Assembly: GCA_910586305.1 (NCBI GenBank)
Contig: CAJUGS010000010.1
Span: 1 to 64,000 of the forward strand
DNA from: an uncultured Duncaniella sp.
GTDB lineage: Bacteria; Bacteroidota; Bacteroidia; Bacteroidales; Muribaculaceae
Direction: 5' to 3'
Length of the DNA: 64,000 nucleotides
Below, piece by piece: positions 53,227 to 63,266 of the stretch; position 1 is the first letter of the stretch, and every line of letters starts with the position of its first letter. The notes under the pieces were generated by a model. That model did not search any database and was not told the DNA's origin. It worked only from the letters and a program-made list of their open reading frames with translations. Position numbers and translations under genes: made by a program.

Positions 53227-54579
53227 ATGGCGCATATCCTCATTGTCGACGACGATTCATCCATAATTCTCTCCCTGTCCATGCTTCTCAAGAGAGCAGG
53301 CCACACAATCGTGTCCGCTCATTCAGAGGCCGAAGCCGTCAAAATCGTGCGCGACAGTCTTCGCGGCACCCCATCCGACAAAATTTCGCTGGCACTGATG
53401 GATATGAACTACACATCATCCACCTCGGGCCGTGACGGTCTGGAGCTGCTTCAGAAAATCAAGATACTTCTACCCGCTCTACCCGTCATACTCATGACGG
53501 CCTGGGGTAGCATCCCGCTGGCGGTAGAAGGAGTGAAACTCGGAGCAATGGACTTCATCACCAAGCCATGGGACAACCGCGACCTACTGTCAAGGATAGA
53601 TACAGCTCTCTCACTCAACTCAGAAAGCTCACCACTCTCTACCAATGACAACGGTGCTTTTGATGGCATAATCGGTGAAAGCGAAAATCTTAAAAGCATT
53701 CTCGACAAAGTGCGCAAAGCCGCACCAACCGATGCAGCCGTTCTCATAACAGGAGAGAACGGCACCGGAAAGGAGCTGATAGCACGCGCCATCCACCGCC
53801 TCAGCCGCCGGAGCAACGGCCCGTTCGTCACCGTCAATCTCGGCGGAATGCCATCGACGCTCTTCGAGAGCGAAATGTTCGGCTATGCCAAGGGAGCCTT
53901 CACCGGAGCAACCTCCGACCGCATCGGACGCTTTGAAGCGGCCGATAGCGGCACCATATTTCTTGACGAAATCGGCGATCTTGACACCTCCTGCCAGGTC
54001 AAGATACTGCGTGTGCTACAAGAGCATACCTTCGAGCGTCTCGGCGAGAGCGCGCCACGCCGCGCCGACATCCGCGTGGTCTGTGCAACCAACGTCGACC
54101 TGCCGGCTGCCGTGGCCGAGGGACGATTCCGCGAAGATCTCTTCTACCGCATCAATCTCATCACCATAAACCTGCCGCCTCTACGTGAACGCAAGTCCGA
54201 CATTCCACTGCTCGTGAGACATTTTGCCGGAGAAAAAGCCGAATTTACCGACGATGCCATGCAGCTGCTTTCCTCACTGCCATATCCGGGAAATATCCGA
54301 GAACTCAAAAATCTCGTGGACCGTCTGACCATAATCACCGACTCACCGCGCATCACGGCCCGAGACATCCGCGGGTCAATAGGCACTGCCGTCCCGTCGT
54401 CCAATCACTCAGTCTCCCCCACCGCCATTCCTCTCACACTCGAACAGCTTGAAAAGAAGGCCATAACCGACGCTCTCGCAAATTTTGGCGGAAACCTCTC
54501 GCAAGTAGCCGCATCGCTCGGTATAACACGACAGTCGCTATACCGGCGAATGGACAAATTCGGAATACCGCAGCCATGA
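53227..54579 (+). CDS. NtrC-family sigma-54 response regulator
   Basis: 450 residues. Receiver domain (ILIVDDDSSI, phosphoacceptor Asp59 in ALMDMNYT), AAA+ domain with Walker A ITGENGTGKE, the sigma-54-contacting GAFTGA loop, Walker B GTIFLDEIGD, and the C-terminal Fis-type helix-turn-helix (LSQVAASLGITRQSLYRRM). It activates sigma-54 promoters on phosphorylation by the kinase encoded next (4-base overlap). The frame is open far upstream over the PorE-like gene, but the promoter and the receiver-domain start fix 53227. Targets unknown. Confidence 0.95.
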   Translation: MAHILIVDDDSSIILSLSMLLKRAGHTIVSAHSEAEAVKIVRDSLRGTPSDKISLALMDMNYTSSTSGRDGLELLQKIKILLPALPVILMTAWGSIPLAVEGVKLGAMDFITKPWDNRDLLSRIDTALSLNSESSPLSTNDNGAFDGIIGESENLKSILDKVRKAAPTDAAVLITGENGTGKELIARAIHRLSRRSNGPFVTVNLGGMPSTLFESEMFGYAKGAFTGATSDRIGRFEAADSGTIFLDEIGDLDTSCQVKILRVLQEHTFERLGESAPRRADIRVVCATNVDLPAAVAEGRFREDLFYRINLITINLPPLRERKSDIPLLVRHFAGEKAEFTDDAMQLLSSLPYPGNIRELKNLVDRLTIITDSPRITARDIRGSIGTAVPSSNHSVSPTAIPLTLEQLEKKAITDALANFGGNLSQVAASLGITRQSLYRRMDKFGIPQP

Positions 54580-55880
54580 ATGCAACACGCCTATTCGCTC
54601 TCCTGTGTCTACTCACATTAGCCATCGGAGTGACACTGCCCTTTGTCATGCCATGGGGCAAGCCACTCGCCATACTCGCGTCTCTGACTGTGGTAACGCT
54701 CATCACTGAGTTGGTGCTCTATCGCATCATAGTGCGCCCCCACCGCGTGGCCGAGATAGGCATGGACCTGCTGCGCGAACAGGACTACAGTACCCGACTG
54801 GCCCCGGTGGGACAGCGTGATGCCGACAAAATAGTCGCTCTGTTCAACGACCTCATCAGCCGTCTGAAAGCCGAGAAGCTCCACGCCGGCGAACAGAACC
54901 ATCTGCTCAATCTTCTGATCGACGCATCTCCGCTCGGCATTCTGTCGCTCGACCGTGAGGGACGCATCCAGATTGCCAACGCCTCGTCGGCGCGCATTCT
55001 CGGAGGAGAAGTAAAGGGTAAGACCCTTGCCGAAATAGCATCGCCCATAGCTGCTAAATGCGCCACTCTTTCCAAAGGCGAAACGACAATACTGCGACTA
55101 TCCGACAACATGGTCTACCGCTGTTCCCGTCTCTCGTTCATGGACCGTGGCGTGTCACATCCATTCTTTCTCGTCGAAATACTAACCGAGGAGGTTCTCA
55201 TGGCCGAACGCGAAGCCTATGGAAAAGCTATCAGAATGATAGGTCATGAGGTAAACAATTCCATGGCCTCGGTAGGCTCAATCCTATCCCTGCTGCTCGA
55301 CATCAGACCCTGGGGAGAGGAAGATACAGACATCTCCGAAGCTGTCAAGGCCTGCTCGGCACGAGTGGCCGGTCTCAGCGAGTTCATCTCGTCCTATTCC
55401 AAGGTGGTGAAGATTCCTCCCGTCAGAAAGGAAGGAAAAAACCTTGCCGAATTCATCACGCGCCTGCGCCCATTGCTCGGGGCAATGGCCTCCGACCACG
55501 CCATCTCACTCGACCTCAGCATCATCGATCCCTCGTCGGCCTCCATCGGTATTGACGTGCCACTGCTCGAACAGGCAGTAATAAACATCGTAAAAAACTC
55601 AGTGGAAAGCATCGGCGACCGTCCCGGAGGACATATAGAGATTTCGGTGACAGGAAGTCACCGCCTGACTGTGACAGACAATGGTCCAGGTATAGCCGAC
55701 GAAGCCGCCGGACACATTTTCACACCATTCTTCTCCACCAAGCCCTCGGGCCAAGGCCTGGGACTGATGTTTGTCGCCGAAATCCTTCGCCGTCACGGTG
55801 CCACATTCTCACTCGCCACATCTACGGAAGACCGTCTCACGCGCTTCTCCATAAACTTTCCACGCACACCGTGGAATTAA
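54576..55880 (+). CDS. NtrY-like sensor histidine kinase
   Basis: 434 residues. Two N-terminal helices (about 4-26 and 28-52), a HAMP-like stretch, a PAS domain (about 110-200, LLIDASPLGILSLDREGRIQIANASS), then the catalytic core: phosphoacceptor His224 in IGHEVNNS, N box IVKNSVES, G1 DNGPGIADE, F box FFSTK, G2 GQGLGL. The periplasmic part is almost absent, so the signal is probably intracellular or membrane-based. Overlaps the response regulator gene by 4 bases. Confidence 0.95.
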   Translation: MNATRLFALLCLLTLAIGVTLPFVMPWGKPLAILASLTVVTLITELVLYRIIVRPHRVAEIGMDLLREQDYSTRLAPVGQRDADKIVALFNDLISRLKAEKLHAGEQNHLLNLLIDASPLGILSLDREGRIQIANASSARILGGEVKGKTLAEIASPIAAKCATLSKGETTILRLSDNMVYRCSRLSFMDRGVSHPFFLVEILTEEVLMAEREAYGKAIRMIGHEVNNSMASVGSILSLLLDIRPWGEEDTDISEAVKACSARVAGLSEFISSYSKVVKIPPVRKEGKNLAEFITRLRPLLGAMASDHAISLDLSIIDPSSASIGIDVPLLEQAVINIVKNSVESIGDRPGGHIEISVTGSHRLTVTDNGPGIADEAAGHIFTPFFSTKPSGQGLGLMFVAEILRRHGATFSLATSTEDRLTRFSINFPRTPWN

Positions 55881-55986
55881 AACAATTCCGGCCTAAGACA
55901 CTTTTACCACGACTTTATTTTACACATAGAACCGTGATGTGCAAAAGTTTTAACAATAAAATTTAACATTATATTGTATTTTTTTG

Positions 55987-55994
55987 TACATTTG
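55987..55994 (+). promoter_or_regulatory. -7 box TACATTTG of the TonB receptor gene
   Basis: TAnnTTTG match 76 bases before the ATG at 56071. The gap 55881-56070 is AT-rich; no sigma-54 -24/-12 element was seen. Confidence 0.6.
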
Positions 55995-56070
55995 CATAAT
56001 AATCTTAAATTATCACGTATTCAATCTTTATTTCACCAATTATTAATCACAATCCAATCACACAAGTTCT

Positions 56071-58788
56071 ATGATTAGGAGACTAATTCTATTTACGGCC
56101 ATCATGCTGGCGTGTCTGTCAGCCTTGGCCGGACCGAACGATGTCAAGTGTACAGGCACTATCATCGGCTCGGACGGCGAGCCTATCATCGGCGCCACTG
56201 TCTCACAGCCGGGCACTACCAATGCCACAGCCTCTGACATTGACGGTCGTTTTGTCCTCTCTGTGCCCAAGGGCAAAGATATCCACGTGAACTACATCGG
56301 TTACAAACCTCTCACCCTCAAGGCCTCTCCGGACATGGGCGAGATCACAATGGAAGTCGAGACCCAGATGCTCAAGGACGTGGTGGTGACACAGTCAATA
56401 GCCCGCACTCGCAAGACTCCCGTAGCCATCTCGTCGGTTGACGCAATCACAATAGAAACAAAGCTCGGCAACCAGGAGTTTCCCGAGGTGCTCAAAACCA
56501 CTCCCGGTGTATGGGCCACCAAGGACGGTGGCGGCTATGGCGATGCCAAGATCAATATGCGAGGTTTCAAGAGCGAGAATGTCGCAGCCCTAATCAACGG
56601 TATACCCATCAACGACATGGAATGGGGCGGAATCTACTGGTCCAACTGGGCCGGTCTCTCAGATGTGACCGCATCCATGCAGACACAGCGCGGTCTCGGT
56701 GCGGCCATCGTATCTGTTCCCTCTGTGGGAGGCACCATCAACATCACCACAAAGAGCCTCGACGTGAAGAGAGGCGGCAACGTATTCTACGGCATGGGCA
56801 ATGACGGTCTCAACCAGATAGGTTTCTCCGTCTCCACCGGTGTCAGCGAAAAGGGATGGGCAGTCACACTCCTCGGCTCACGCAAATGGGGCGACGGATA
56901 TGTACAAGGCACCGACTTCAACGCCTACACCTACTTCCTCAACATCTCCAAGCGACTCAACGACAAGCACCAGCTCTCGCTCACAGCATTCGGCTCACCC
57001 CAAACCCACTACAAGCGCTCGTCGCAGGACGGTCTCTCAATCGAGGGATGGCAGAATGTACGCAACTACATGGACGGCGAGAGTATGTACAAATTCAACC
57101 CCACATTCGGTTACGACATGGACGGCCAGGTGCGTTCTTCCAATAAGAACGTATACCACAAGCCCCAGATCTCTCTCAACCACATCTGGCAGATCAATGA
57201 GAAATCATCGCTCTCATCAGCTGTCTATGTCAGCCTTGCCAACGGTTATGGCTACTCCGGACAGGGCCGCGGTACCTACAACGGAACAAACCTCAGCAAC
57301 ACAAGCTGGTATGGAGCGTCCAACGGAAAACTCAATACCCTCTTCCGCCGTGCCGACGGAACATTCGACTACGCAGCAATCCAGGAAATGAACATGGCCT
57401 CGACCACCGGTTCGAACATGGTCATGTCGAAGTCCAACAACTCTCACAACTGGTATGGCCTCGTGTCGACCTACAAGAATGAGCTGATAAAGAACCTCAA
57501 CCTCACAGCAGGTATCGATATGCGCTACTACGTGGGCTTCCACAACAACAAAATCGTGGACCTCTATAATGGTGAGTACTTCATGGACGACAGCAGCCGA
57601 AAGGGTGTCAACCCCGCAAACAACGCTGCAGCAGCCGATCCCAACTGGAAATATGAGAAACTCGGAGTGGGCGACGTGGTATACCGCGACTATGACGGCC
57701 ACACCGCCCAGGAAGGTCTTTTCGCCCAGCTTGAATACACCTTCCTCGACAACAAACTCACCACCGTGCTGGCCGGAGCGTTCTCCAACACCTCCTACTG
57801 GCGTGTGGACCACCTCTACTATGACAAGGAGCACGAGAAATCAGAGACTCTGAACTTCATGGCCGGAACCATCAAGGGTGGTGCCAACTATAACATCGAC
57901 CGCCACAACAACGTTTACTTCAACGGTGGCTACATCACCCGTGCCCCCTTCTTCTCGGGCGGCGCATTCCTCCAGGCTGCTACCTCCAACGCCACCAACC
58001 CCAACGCCGTAAACGAAAAGGTCGGTTCTATCGAGGTGGGCTACGAATTCCACTCGCCCACATTCACAGCCACTGTCAACGGCTACTATACCAAGTGGAT
58101 GGACAAGACCACTACCCGCTCCAGCGACCTCGGTGACGGAACCAAGTACTACTTCAACATGGAAGGTGTGGACGCACGCCACATGGGAGTTGAGCTCAAC
58201 TTCGTCTACAAACCCTTCCGCTGGCTCGATGTCAACGGTATGCTCTCAATAGGCGACTGGGTGTGGGACAGCAACACCAAGGGATACTTCTACAACTCAC
58301 TGGGCCAGCCCATCCAGAACACCAAGGACGGTGCGCTTGCATCTGGCGTATATGCCGAAGACCACGCTTCTGCCACCCTCAACCAGAAGGGACGCAAAGT
58401 GGGCGGTTCAGCACAGACTACAGGCTACCTCGGTCTCAATTTCAAGCCCGTAAAAGGTTGGCGCATAGGTGTTGACTGGACTTTCAATGCCCGCAACTAC
58501 AGCGACTTCACCATCTCGTCGAGCGACTATGCTCCAAACGCTGTCATCAACGTCAAGTCACCCTGGGAAATTCCCTGGGGCAACCAACTCGACCTCCAGG
58601 CAAGCTACGACTTCAAGATCGGTGGTCTTAATGCCACCATTTTCGGCAACGTCTACAACCTCTGTGACTACAACTATGTCATGGATGCCTACACAGCATC
58701 AGGAGTCGACGGTACCTGGGAAAATGCCTTTCGTGTTTTCTACTCTTTCGGCCGCACTTACGCTCTGCGTCTGAAAGTGAAATTCTAA
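56071..58788 (+). CDS. TonB-dependent outer-membrane receptor
   Basis: 905 residues. Signal peptide MIRRLILFTAIMLACLSALAG, a carboxypeptidase-regulatory-like domain (about 25-105, GTIIGSDGEPIIGATVSQPG), the TonB plug (LGNQEFPEVLKTTPGV and VPSVGGTINITTKSL) and a barrel ending with YSFGRTYALRLKVKF. No SusC signature, so it is a general TonB receptor, not SusC type; substrate unknown. The downstream lipoprotein gene is 25 bases away and likely its partner. Confidence 0.95.
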   Translation: MIRRLILFTAIMLACLSALAGPNDVKCTGTIIGSDGEPIIGATVSQPGTTNATASDIDGRFVLSVPKGKDIHVNYIGYKPLTLKASPDMGEITMEVETQMLKDVVVTQSIARTRKTPVAISSVDAITIETKLGNQEFPEVLKTTPGVWATKDGGGYGDAKINMRGFKSENVAALINGIPINDMEWGGIYWSNWAGLSDVTASMQTQRGLGAAIVSVPSVGGTINITTKSLDVKRGGNVFYGMGNDGLNQIGFSVSTGVSEKGWAVTLLGSRKWGDGYVQGTDFNAYTYFLNISKRLNDKHQLSLTAFGSPQTHYKRSSQDGLSIEGWQNVRNYMDGESMYKFNPTFGYDMDGQVRSSNKNVYHKPQISLNHIWQINEKSSLSSAVYVSLANGYGYSGQGRGTYNGTNLSNTSWYGASNGKLNTLFRRADGTFDYAAIQEMNMASTTGSNMVMSKSNNSHNWYGLVSTYKNELIKNLNLTAGIDMRYYVGFHNNKIVDLYNGEYFMDDSSRKGVNPANNAAAADPNWKYEKLGVGDVVYRDYDGHTAQEGLFAQLEYTFLDNKLTTVLAGAFSNTSYWRVDHLYYDKEHEKSETLNFMAGTIKGGANYNIDRHNNVYFNGGYITRAPFFSGGAFLQAATSNATNPNAVNEKVGSIEVGYEFHSPTFTATVNGYYTKWMDKTTTRSSDLGDGTKYYFNMEGVDARHMGVELNFVYKPFRWLDVNGMLSIGDWVWDSNTKGYFYNSLGQPIQNTKDGALASGVYAEDHASATLNQKGRKVGGSAQTTGYLGLNFKPVKGWRIGVDWTFNARNYSDFTISSSDYAPNAVINVKSPWEIPWGNQLDLQASYDFKIGGLNATIFGNVYNLCDYNYVMDAYTASGVDGTWENAFRVFYSFGRTYALRLKVKF

Positions 58789-58813
58789 TCCTAACAAATG
58801 ATATTTTCCAGAC

Positions 58814-60850
58814 ATGAATATCGCATCAAAATACACACTCCTCGCCGCAGGTCTCGCCGTGGCCCTCACCGGCTGTGACGAAAACGCCTGGAACGACAAG
58901 CTCGACGGCTTCGAGGAACCACCGACATATTCCAAAGTCGAGACAGTGACCTACACACTCACTGCCGCCGACTATGCCACAATAGCCAAATCGTCGGACA
59001 ACAAGGCGCTTGCAGAAGCAGCCGGAGAGGCCGAGGTGGAAGCTCTTGCCGCCATCGGCACAAACTGTGCCTTTGCCAACGAAGAGCAGGCACGCAAGTA
59101 TATACCCGCCCTGCTGTCAAGCTCTTCTTTCCCCTACTTCTCCCTCAACAATGAGTCATCGGTCAAGGTGACCTACAATCTCTCTACCAACCAGCCCGAA
59201 GAAGTCAAGGCTGTCAACGATGCGGAAAACACCCTCTATTTCCGTGTCAAGGATGCCGACTACCAGGCAGCCTGGGGCAGCGAGGACGACTTCATCCAGG
59301 CTTTCGCCCCCATGACCCCGGCCGACGCCAACATCCCCTCCATACTCAAGGGAGCTTTCCCCGATGCTAAAGCCGGCAACTATGCTTTCGTCAGCTATAA
59401 TGAAGCTGAGACCAACCCGGTGTTCGGCACAGTGGGCGGAGACGATTCCGACGAACCTGCCGACGGTATCTATCTCGATGCCACATTTGCTGACGGACAG
59501 GGCGACTTCGAAATCGAGAACACCGTCATGCCCTCACCCCTCACATTCGTATGGACAGCCGACTCCTACGGATATATGAAGGCCTCAGGCTACAAGGACA
59601 AGGTGGACTACGACACCGAGAGCTGGCTTGTCTCTCCGGCCTTCAAGCTCGGAGCAAAAACCAACGCCGTGCTCACATTCGAACAGGTGTGGAACTTCTT
59701 CAGCTCTCTCGATGTGGCTGCCGAGCAGGCCACTGTGTCTATCCGCGAAGTGGGTGGCACATGGGTGAAGCTGAATGTCCCCACTCTTCCCGAAGCCTTC
59801 GGCTGGAAGCCGTGGGTAGCATCTGGCGATATCGACCTCTCGGCCTTCAACGGAAAGAACGTGCAGATAGGTTTCTGCTACAAGAGCACCTCTGCAAAGG
59901 CCGGAACATGGGAACTTAAGAACGTGCGCGTTGTAGTAGGTCCCAAGCCCGAAGCAGCTCGTAGCCGTGCAGCAGCTACTCCGGTGCCTTTCAAGGCTAA
60001 AAACGCCATCTACCATTTCGACGGCACAGAGTGGACCGTACCCGCGTCCATGACCGTAATACAGCCTGCCGACTACACTTCAATGGGTTGCACCCACGGA
60101 AATTTCAGCGGCACCCAGGCCTGGGACTTTATCCCCGTCTTCCTCGGCCAAAAACTCCCCTATGCCGCCGATGATGCCGCCACAATCGTAATCTACCGTT
60201 TCTACGAGAACAGCGCCACCACCACACGCGCGGTAGAATACTTCAAGAGCCAGGGTGACTGGTACCGCAACACCGGAGCCACCACCGATCAGTTCACCAA
60301 GACCTCAAACGTATGGAACTACAATCCCTCGGTGGTCATCAATCTACCCTATGTCCGCAACAGCGATCCCACATCGACCTACTTCATGGCCGTGAAGGAC
60401 TGGGTGTTTGAGAACGTAACCCTCAAGCTCTATCCCGACTCCAAACCTGCCGACGGCTCCAAGCCAGGTCCGGCATTCATCGACTACCGCAACAATGCAG
60501 AGTTCTATTCCGGAGCTTCTGCATTCTATGGCAACGTCGACATCCGCGCCGTGACAGCTAAGAACAATGCTCCGGAAGGCTACACAGGCTACGACGGCCT
60601 CACCGATGATGAAATCACACTTCTCATCAAGAAGCGTTTCAGTACCGAGACACTTCCCGGAGCACTCGCCGCCCTGCACCCCGATGCCACACCCGTGAAG
60701 GATATGGTAATCACCTATACCGTGACCTTCACCGCCTATGGAACAGCAGCCGCCGAGGAGACAATAGTCTACGAGGTGACAGCCCCCGGACAGTTCACCT
60801 ATGCCAGCAGCACATGGGTTGAGGCTGGCGAGGACGCCGACTGGAAATAG
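58814..60850 (+). CDS. Repeat-containing surface lipoprotein partnering the TonB receptor
   Basis: 678 residues. Lipobox VALTGC with Cys21. Three similar modules can be seen at about 52-120, 148-200 and 418-475: each has an ADY start, then IPxxL, a Phe or Leu-Pro turn and a closing V/I-x-Y segment. Between them (about 220-380) is a jelly-roll-like choice-of-anchor J domain (DTESWLVSPAFKLG). It is probably surface-exposed and helps bind the ligand of the TonB receptor just upstream. Family name uncertain (DUF5017-like); substrate unknown. Confidence 0.8.
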   Translation: MNIASKYTLLAAGLAVALTGCDENAWNDKLDGFEEPPTYSKVETVTYTLTAADYATIAKSSDNKALAEAAGEAEVEALAAIGTNCAFANEEQARKYIPALLSSSSFPYFSLNNESSVKVTYNLSTNQPEEVKAVNDAENTLYFRVKDADYQAAWGSEDDFIQAFAPMTPADANIPSILKGAFPDAKAGNYAFVSYNEAETNPVFGTVGGDDSDEPADGIYLDATFADGQGDFEIENTVMPSPLTFVWTADSYGYMKASGYKDKVDYDTESWLVSPAFKLGAKTNAVLTFEQVWNFFSSLDVAAEQATVSIREVGGTWVKLNVPTLPEAFGWKPWVASGDIDLSAFNGKNVQIGFCYKSTSAKAGTWELKNVRVVVGPKPEAARSRAAATPVPFKAKNAIYHFDGTEWTVPASMTVIQPADYTSMGCTHGNFSGTQAWDFIPVFLGQKLPYAADDAATIVIYRFYENSATTTRAVEYFKSQGDWYRNTGATTDQFTKTSNVWNYNPSVVINLPYVRNSDPTSTYFMAVKDWVFENVTLKLYPDSKPADGSKPGPAFIDYRNNAEFYSGASAFYGNVDIRAVTAKNNAPEGYTGYDGLTDDEITLLIKKRFSTETLPGALAALHPDATPVKDMVITYTVTFTAYGTAAAEETIVYEVTAPGQFTYASSTWVEAGEDADWK

Positions 60851-60880
60851 TCCTACTCCACACAACCACTGACCCGATAT

Positions 60881-60926
60881 ATCCCGGGAGCGAAGCACCC
60901 ACCCGCTTCGCTCCCGGGATTTTTTC
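60881..60926 (+). terminator. Strong terminator after the lipoprotein gene
   Basis: ATCCCGGGAGCGAAGC (60881-60896) pairs exactly with GCTTCGCTCCCGGGAT (60905-60920), then six T follow. Confidence 0.9.
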
Positions 60927-61016
60927 ATACATACACCTATATAATATAGGTAGCACGTCACAGATGACACACTTTTTTACAATGTTACTACTTTTTTCAA
61001 AAAAAAATCCGTTAAG

Positions 61017-61049
61017 TTGCACAAAATCGTAGCAAAATGCCTATCTTTG
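61017..61049 (+). promoter_or_regulatory. Promoter of the dap operon
   Basis: TTG at 61017-61019, 22 bases, then TATCTTTG at 61042-61049, 37 bases before the dapF ATG. The rest of the gap 60851-61086 holds only the terminator. Confidence 0.65.
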
Positions 61050-61086
61050 CAGGGTATTTCATTCCGGAAGGATAAACGCTGACCAG

Positions 61087-61968
61087 ATGACATCCGCAAA
61101 CAATATAAACAAAGAGGTGATTAAGTTCACCAAGATGCATGGTCTCGGCAACGACTACATATATATCAACTGTATGAGCCGTATGCCGGAAAGGATTCCC
61201 TCCCTCGCTCGCGAGATGAGCGACCGCCACTTCGGCGTCGGAGGCGACGGAATAGTTCTCATCTGTCCCCCGACTACTCCCGATGCCCACTTCACAATGA
61301 GGATGTTCAACTCCGACGGCTCCGAAGCCCGGATGTGTGGCAACGCCTCAAGATGCATAGCGAAATACGTCCACGACCACATCAACCCCTCTCTCAACCC
61401 CATAAACCTTGATACCCTCTCAGGAATCAAGGTTTTATCGCTTAATATAGCCGATGGAGAAGTCCGCTCAGTCACCGTAGATATGGGCTGTCCGGAGTTC
61501 AGACCGTCGGCTGTCCCGGTAGCCTCAGATCTTCCGCAGGTAACGGAGCATCCCGTCTCGACACCGTTCGGCGACTACCGTGTCACAGCTCTCTCAATGG
61601 GCAATCCACACGGCGTGATATTCGTCGAGTCAATTCCGGCCTTGGATTTCGACCGGCTCGGCCCGTATATGGAGCGACACCCTATGTGGCCTGACAAAGC
61701 CAACATCGAGTTTGCCCGCATCATTAACGAGAACGAAATCGAGATGAGGGTGTGGGAACGAGGCACAGGTGAAACACTCGCCTGTGGCACAGGTGCCTGC
61801 GCTACTGCTGTGGCAGCGGCCATCACCGGCCGAACCGGCCGACAAGTCACCATACACTTGCGCGGAGGCGACCTTGACATCCGCTGGGACGAAGAAGATG
61901 ACCACGTCTATATGACCGGCCCGGCCACAGAGGTCTTTGAAGGAGAATACACAAGGAATAAAATATAA
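61087..61968 (+). CDS. dapF: Diaminopimelate epimerase
   Basis: 293 residues. Interconverts LL- and meso-diaminopimelate for lysine and peptidoglycan. Both catalytic Cys are present: Cys84 in RMCGNASRC and Cys233 in ACGTGACAT. The N-terminal FTKMHGLGNDYIYI and GGDGIVLI are family typical. The next gene, dapL, starts 26 bases later and supplies the LL substrate directly. Confidence 0.97.
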   Translation: MTSANNINKEVIKFTKMHGLGNDYIYINCMSRMPERIPSLAREMSDRHFGVGGDGIVLICPPTTPDAHFTMRMFNSDGSEARMCGNASRCIAKYVHDHINPSLNPINLDTLSGIKVLSLNIADGEVRSVTVDMGCPEFRPSAVPVASDLPQVTEHPVSTPFGDYRVTALSMGNPHGVIFVESIPALDFDRLGPYMERHPMWPDKANIEFARIINENEIEMRVWERGTGETLACGTGACATAVAAAITGRTGRQVTIHLRGGDLDIRWDEEDDHVYMTGPATEVFEGEYTRNKI

Positions 61969-61994
61969 GGTAATAGTATCACACAGATTGTTTT

Positions 61995-63218
61995 ATGTTC
62001 GCAGTCAACGACAACTTCTCCAGTCTGCCCGCCTCCTATCTTTTCAGCGAGGTGGCACGGAGAGTACAAGCTTACACTGAAGCCCATCCGGAAGCCGACG
62101 TGATCCGTATGGGTATTGGCGACGTCACCCGCCCGCTCTGTCCCGCTGTCATCGACGCGCTCCACCGCGCTGTCGACGACGAAGGGGCGGCGGCAACATT
62201 CCACGGCTACGGACCTGAACAGGGATACTCATTCCTCGCGTCCAAAATAGCCTCCCACGACTACCGCAGCCGTGGCATCGATATTTCCGAAGATGAAATC
62301 TTCATCAGCGACGGAGCCAAAAGCGACACCGGCAATATCGGCGACATACTCTCGCCGGACTGTCGTGTGGCCGTCACCGACCCTGTCTACCCTGTCTATG
62401 TGGACACCAATGTAATGGCCGGACGCGCAGGCACTCTGCAACCCGACGGACGATGGAGCAACATAGAATATCTCCCATGCACGACTGACAACGGCTTCGT
62501 GCCACAGCTTCCCTCCTCGTCGCCCGACGTGATATACCTTTGTTATCCCAACAATCCCACCGGCACTGTCCTCACCCGAGAAGAGCTGGAAAAATGGGTG
62601 GAGTACTGTCGTCGCAACGGCGCATTGCTCCTCTTCGACGCCGCCTACGAGGCCTTCGTCCGCACACCCGGCATACCACGATCCATATATGAGATAGAGG
62701 GAGCCAAAGAGGTGGCCATAGAGTTTCGCAGTTTCTCTAAAACCGCAGGCTTCACAGGAATCCGCCTGGGCTACACTGTGGTGCCACACGAGCTAAAAGG
62801 ACGGGGAGCCGACGGCTCACCGGTGGCACTCAACCCCTTGTGGCGACGTCGTCAGACCACCAAGTTCAACGGAGCGTCATATATCACCCAGCGTGGTGCC
62901 GAAGCACTCTATACTCCCGAAGGCGAGAGACAGTCGCGCGAGACCGTAGACTACTATCTGGCCAACGCCCGTATCATGCTCGACAGTCTGCGCGAGGCAG
63001 GATATGAATGCACCGGCGGAGTCGACTCACCCTATGTATGGATCAAGACTCCAGACCATCTCTCATCCTGGGAATTCTTCGACCTGCTACTCAACCGCTA
63101 CAACATCGTGGGTACCCCTGGAAGCGGTTTCGGTCCATCGGGCGAAGGATACTTCCGACTCACAGCTTTCAACACACGCGAAAACACAGTGCGTGCCATG
63201 TCGCGCCTCAGATTATAA
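61995..63218 (+). CDS. dapL: LL-diaminopimelate aminotransferase
   Basis: 407 residues, PLP class I aminotransferase of the DapL type. Converts tetrahydrodipicolinate to LL-diaminopimelate in one step, avoiding the succinylase route. LFSEVARRVQAYTEAHPEADVIRMGIGDVTRPL is the DapL start; the PLP Lys is in FRSFSKTAGFTGIRLGYTVVP. In one operon with dapF and glnN. Confidence 0.97.
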   Translation: MFAVNDNFSSLPASYLFSEVARRVQAYTEAHPEADVIRMGIGDVTRPLCPAVIDALHRAVDDEGAAATFHGYGPEQGYSFLASKIASHDYRSRGIDISEDEIFISDGAKSDTGNIGDILSPDCRVAVTDPVYPVYVDTNVMAGRAGTLQPDGRWSNIEYLPCTTDNGFVPQLPSSSPDVIYLCYPNNPTGTVLTREELEKWVEYCRRNGALLLFDAAYEAFVRTPGIPRSIYEIEGAKEVAIEFRSFSKTAGFTGIRLGYTVVPHELKGRGADGSPVALNPLWRRRQTTKFNGASYITQRGAEALYTPEGERQSRETVDYYLANARIMLDSLREAGYECTGGVDSPYVWIKTPDHLSSWEFFDLLLNRYNIVGTPGSGFGPSGEGYFRLTAFNTRENTVRAMSRLRL

Positions 63219-63266
63219 GATATATATCAAAAACACTCATATTCATTACTTAACTTATCGTCTCTT

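Noticed and set aside
55881..56070. Sigma-54 promoter before the TonB receptor
   Set aside because: No TGGCAC-N5-TTGC-like element; a normal TACATTTG box is present.
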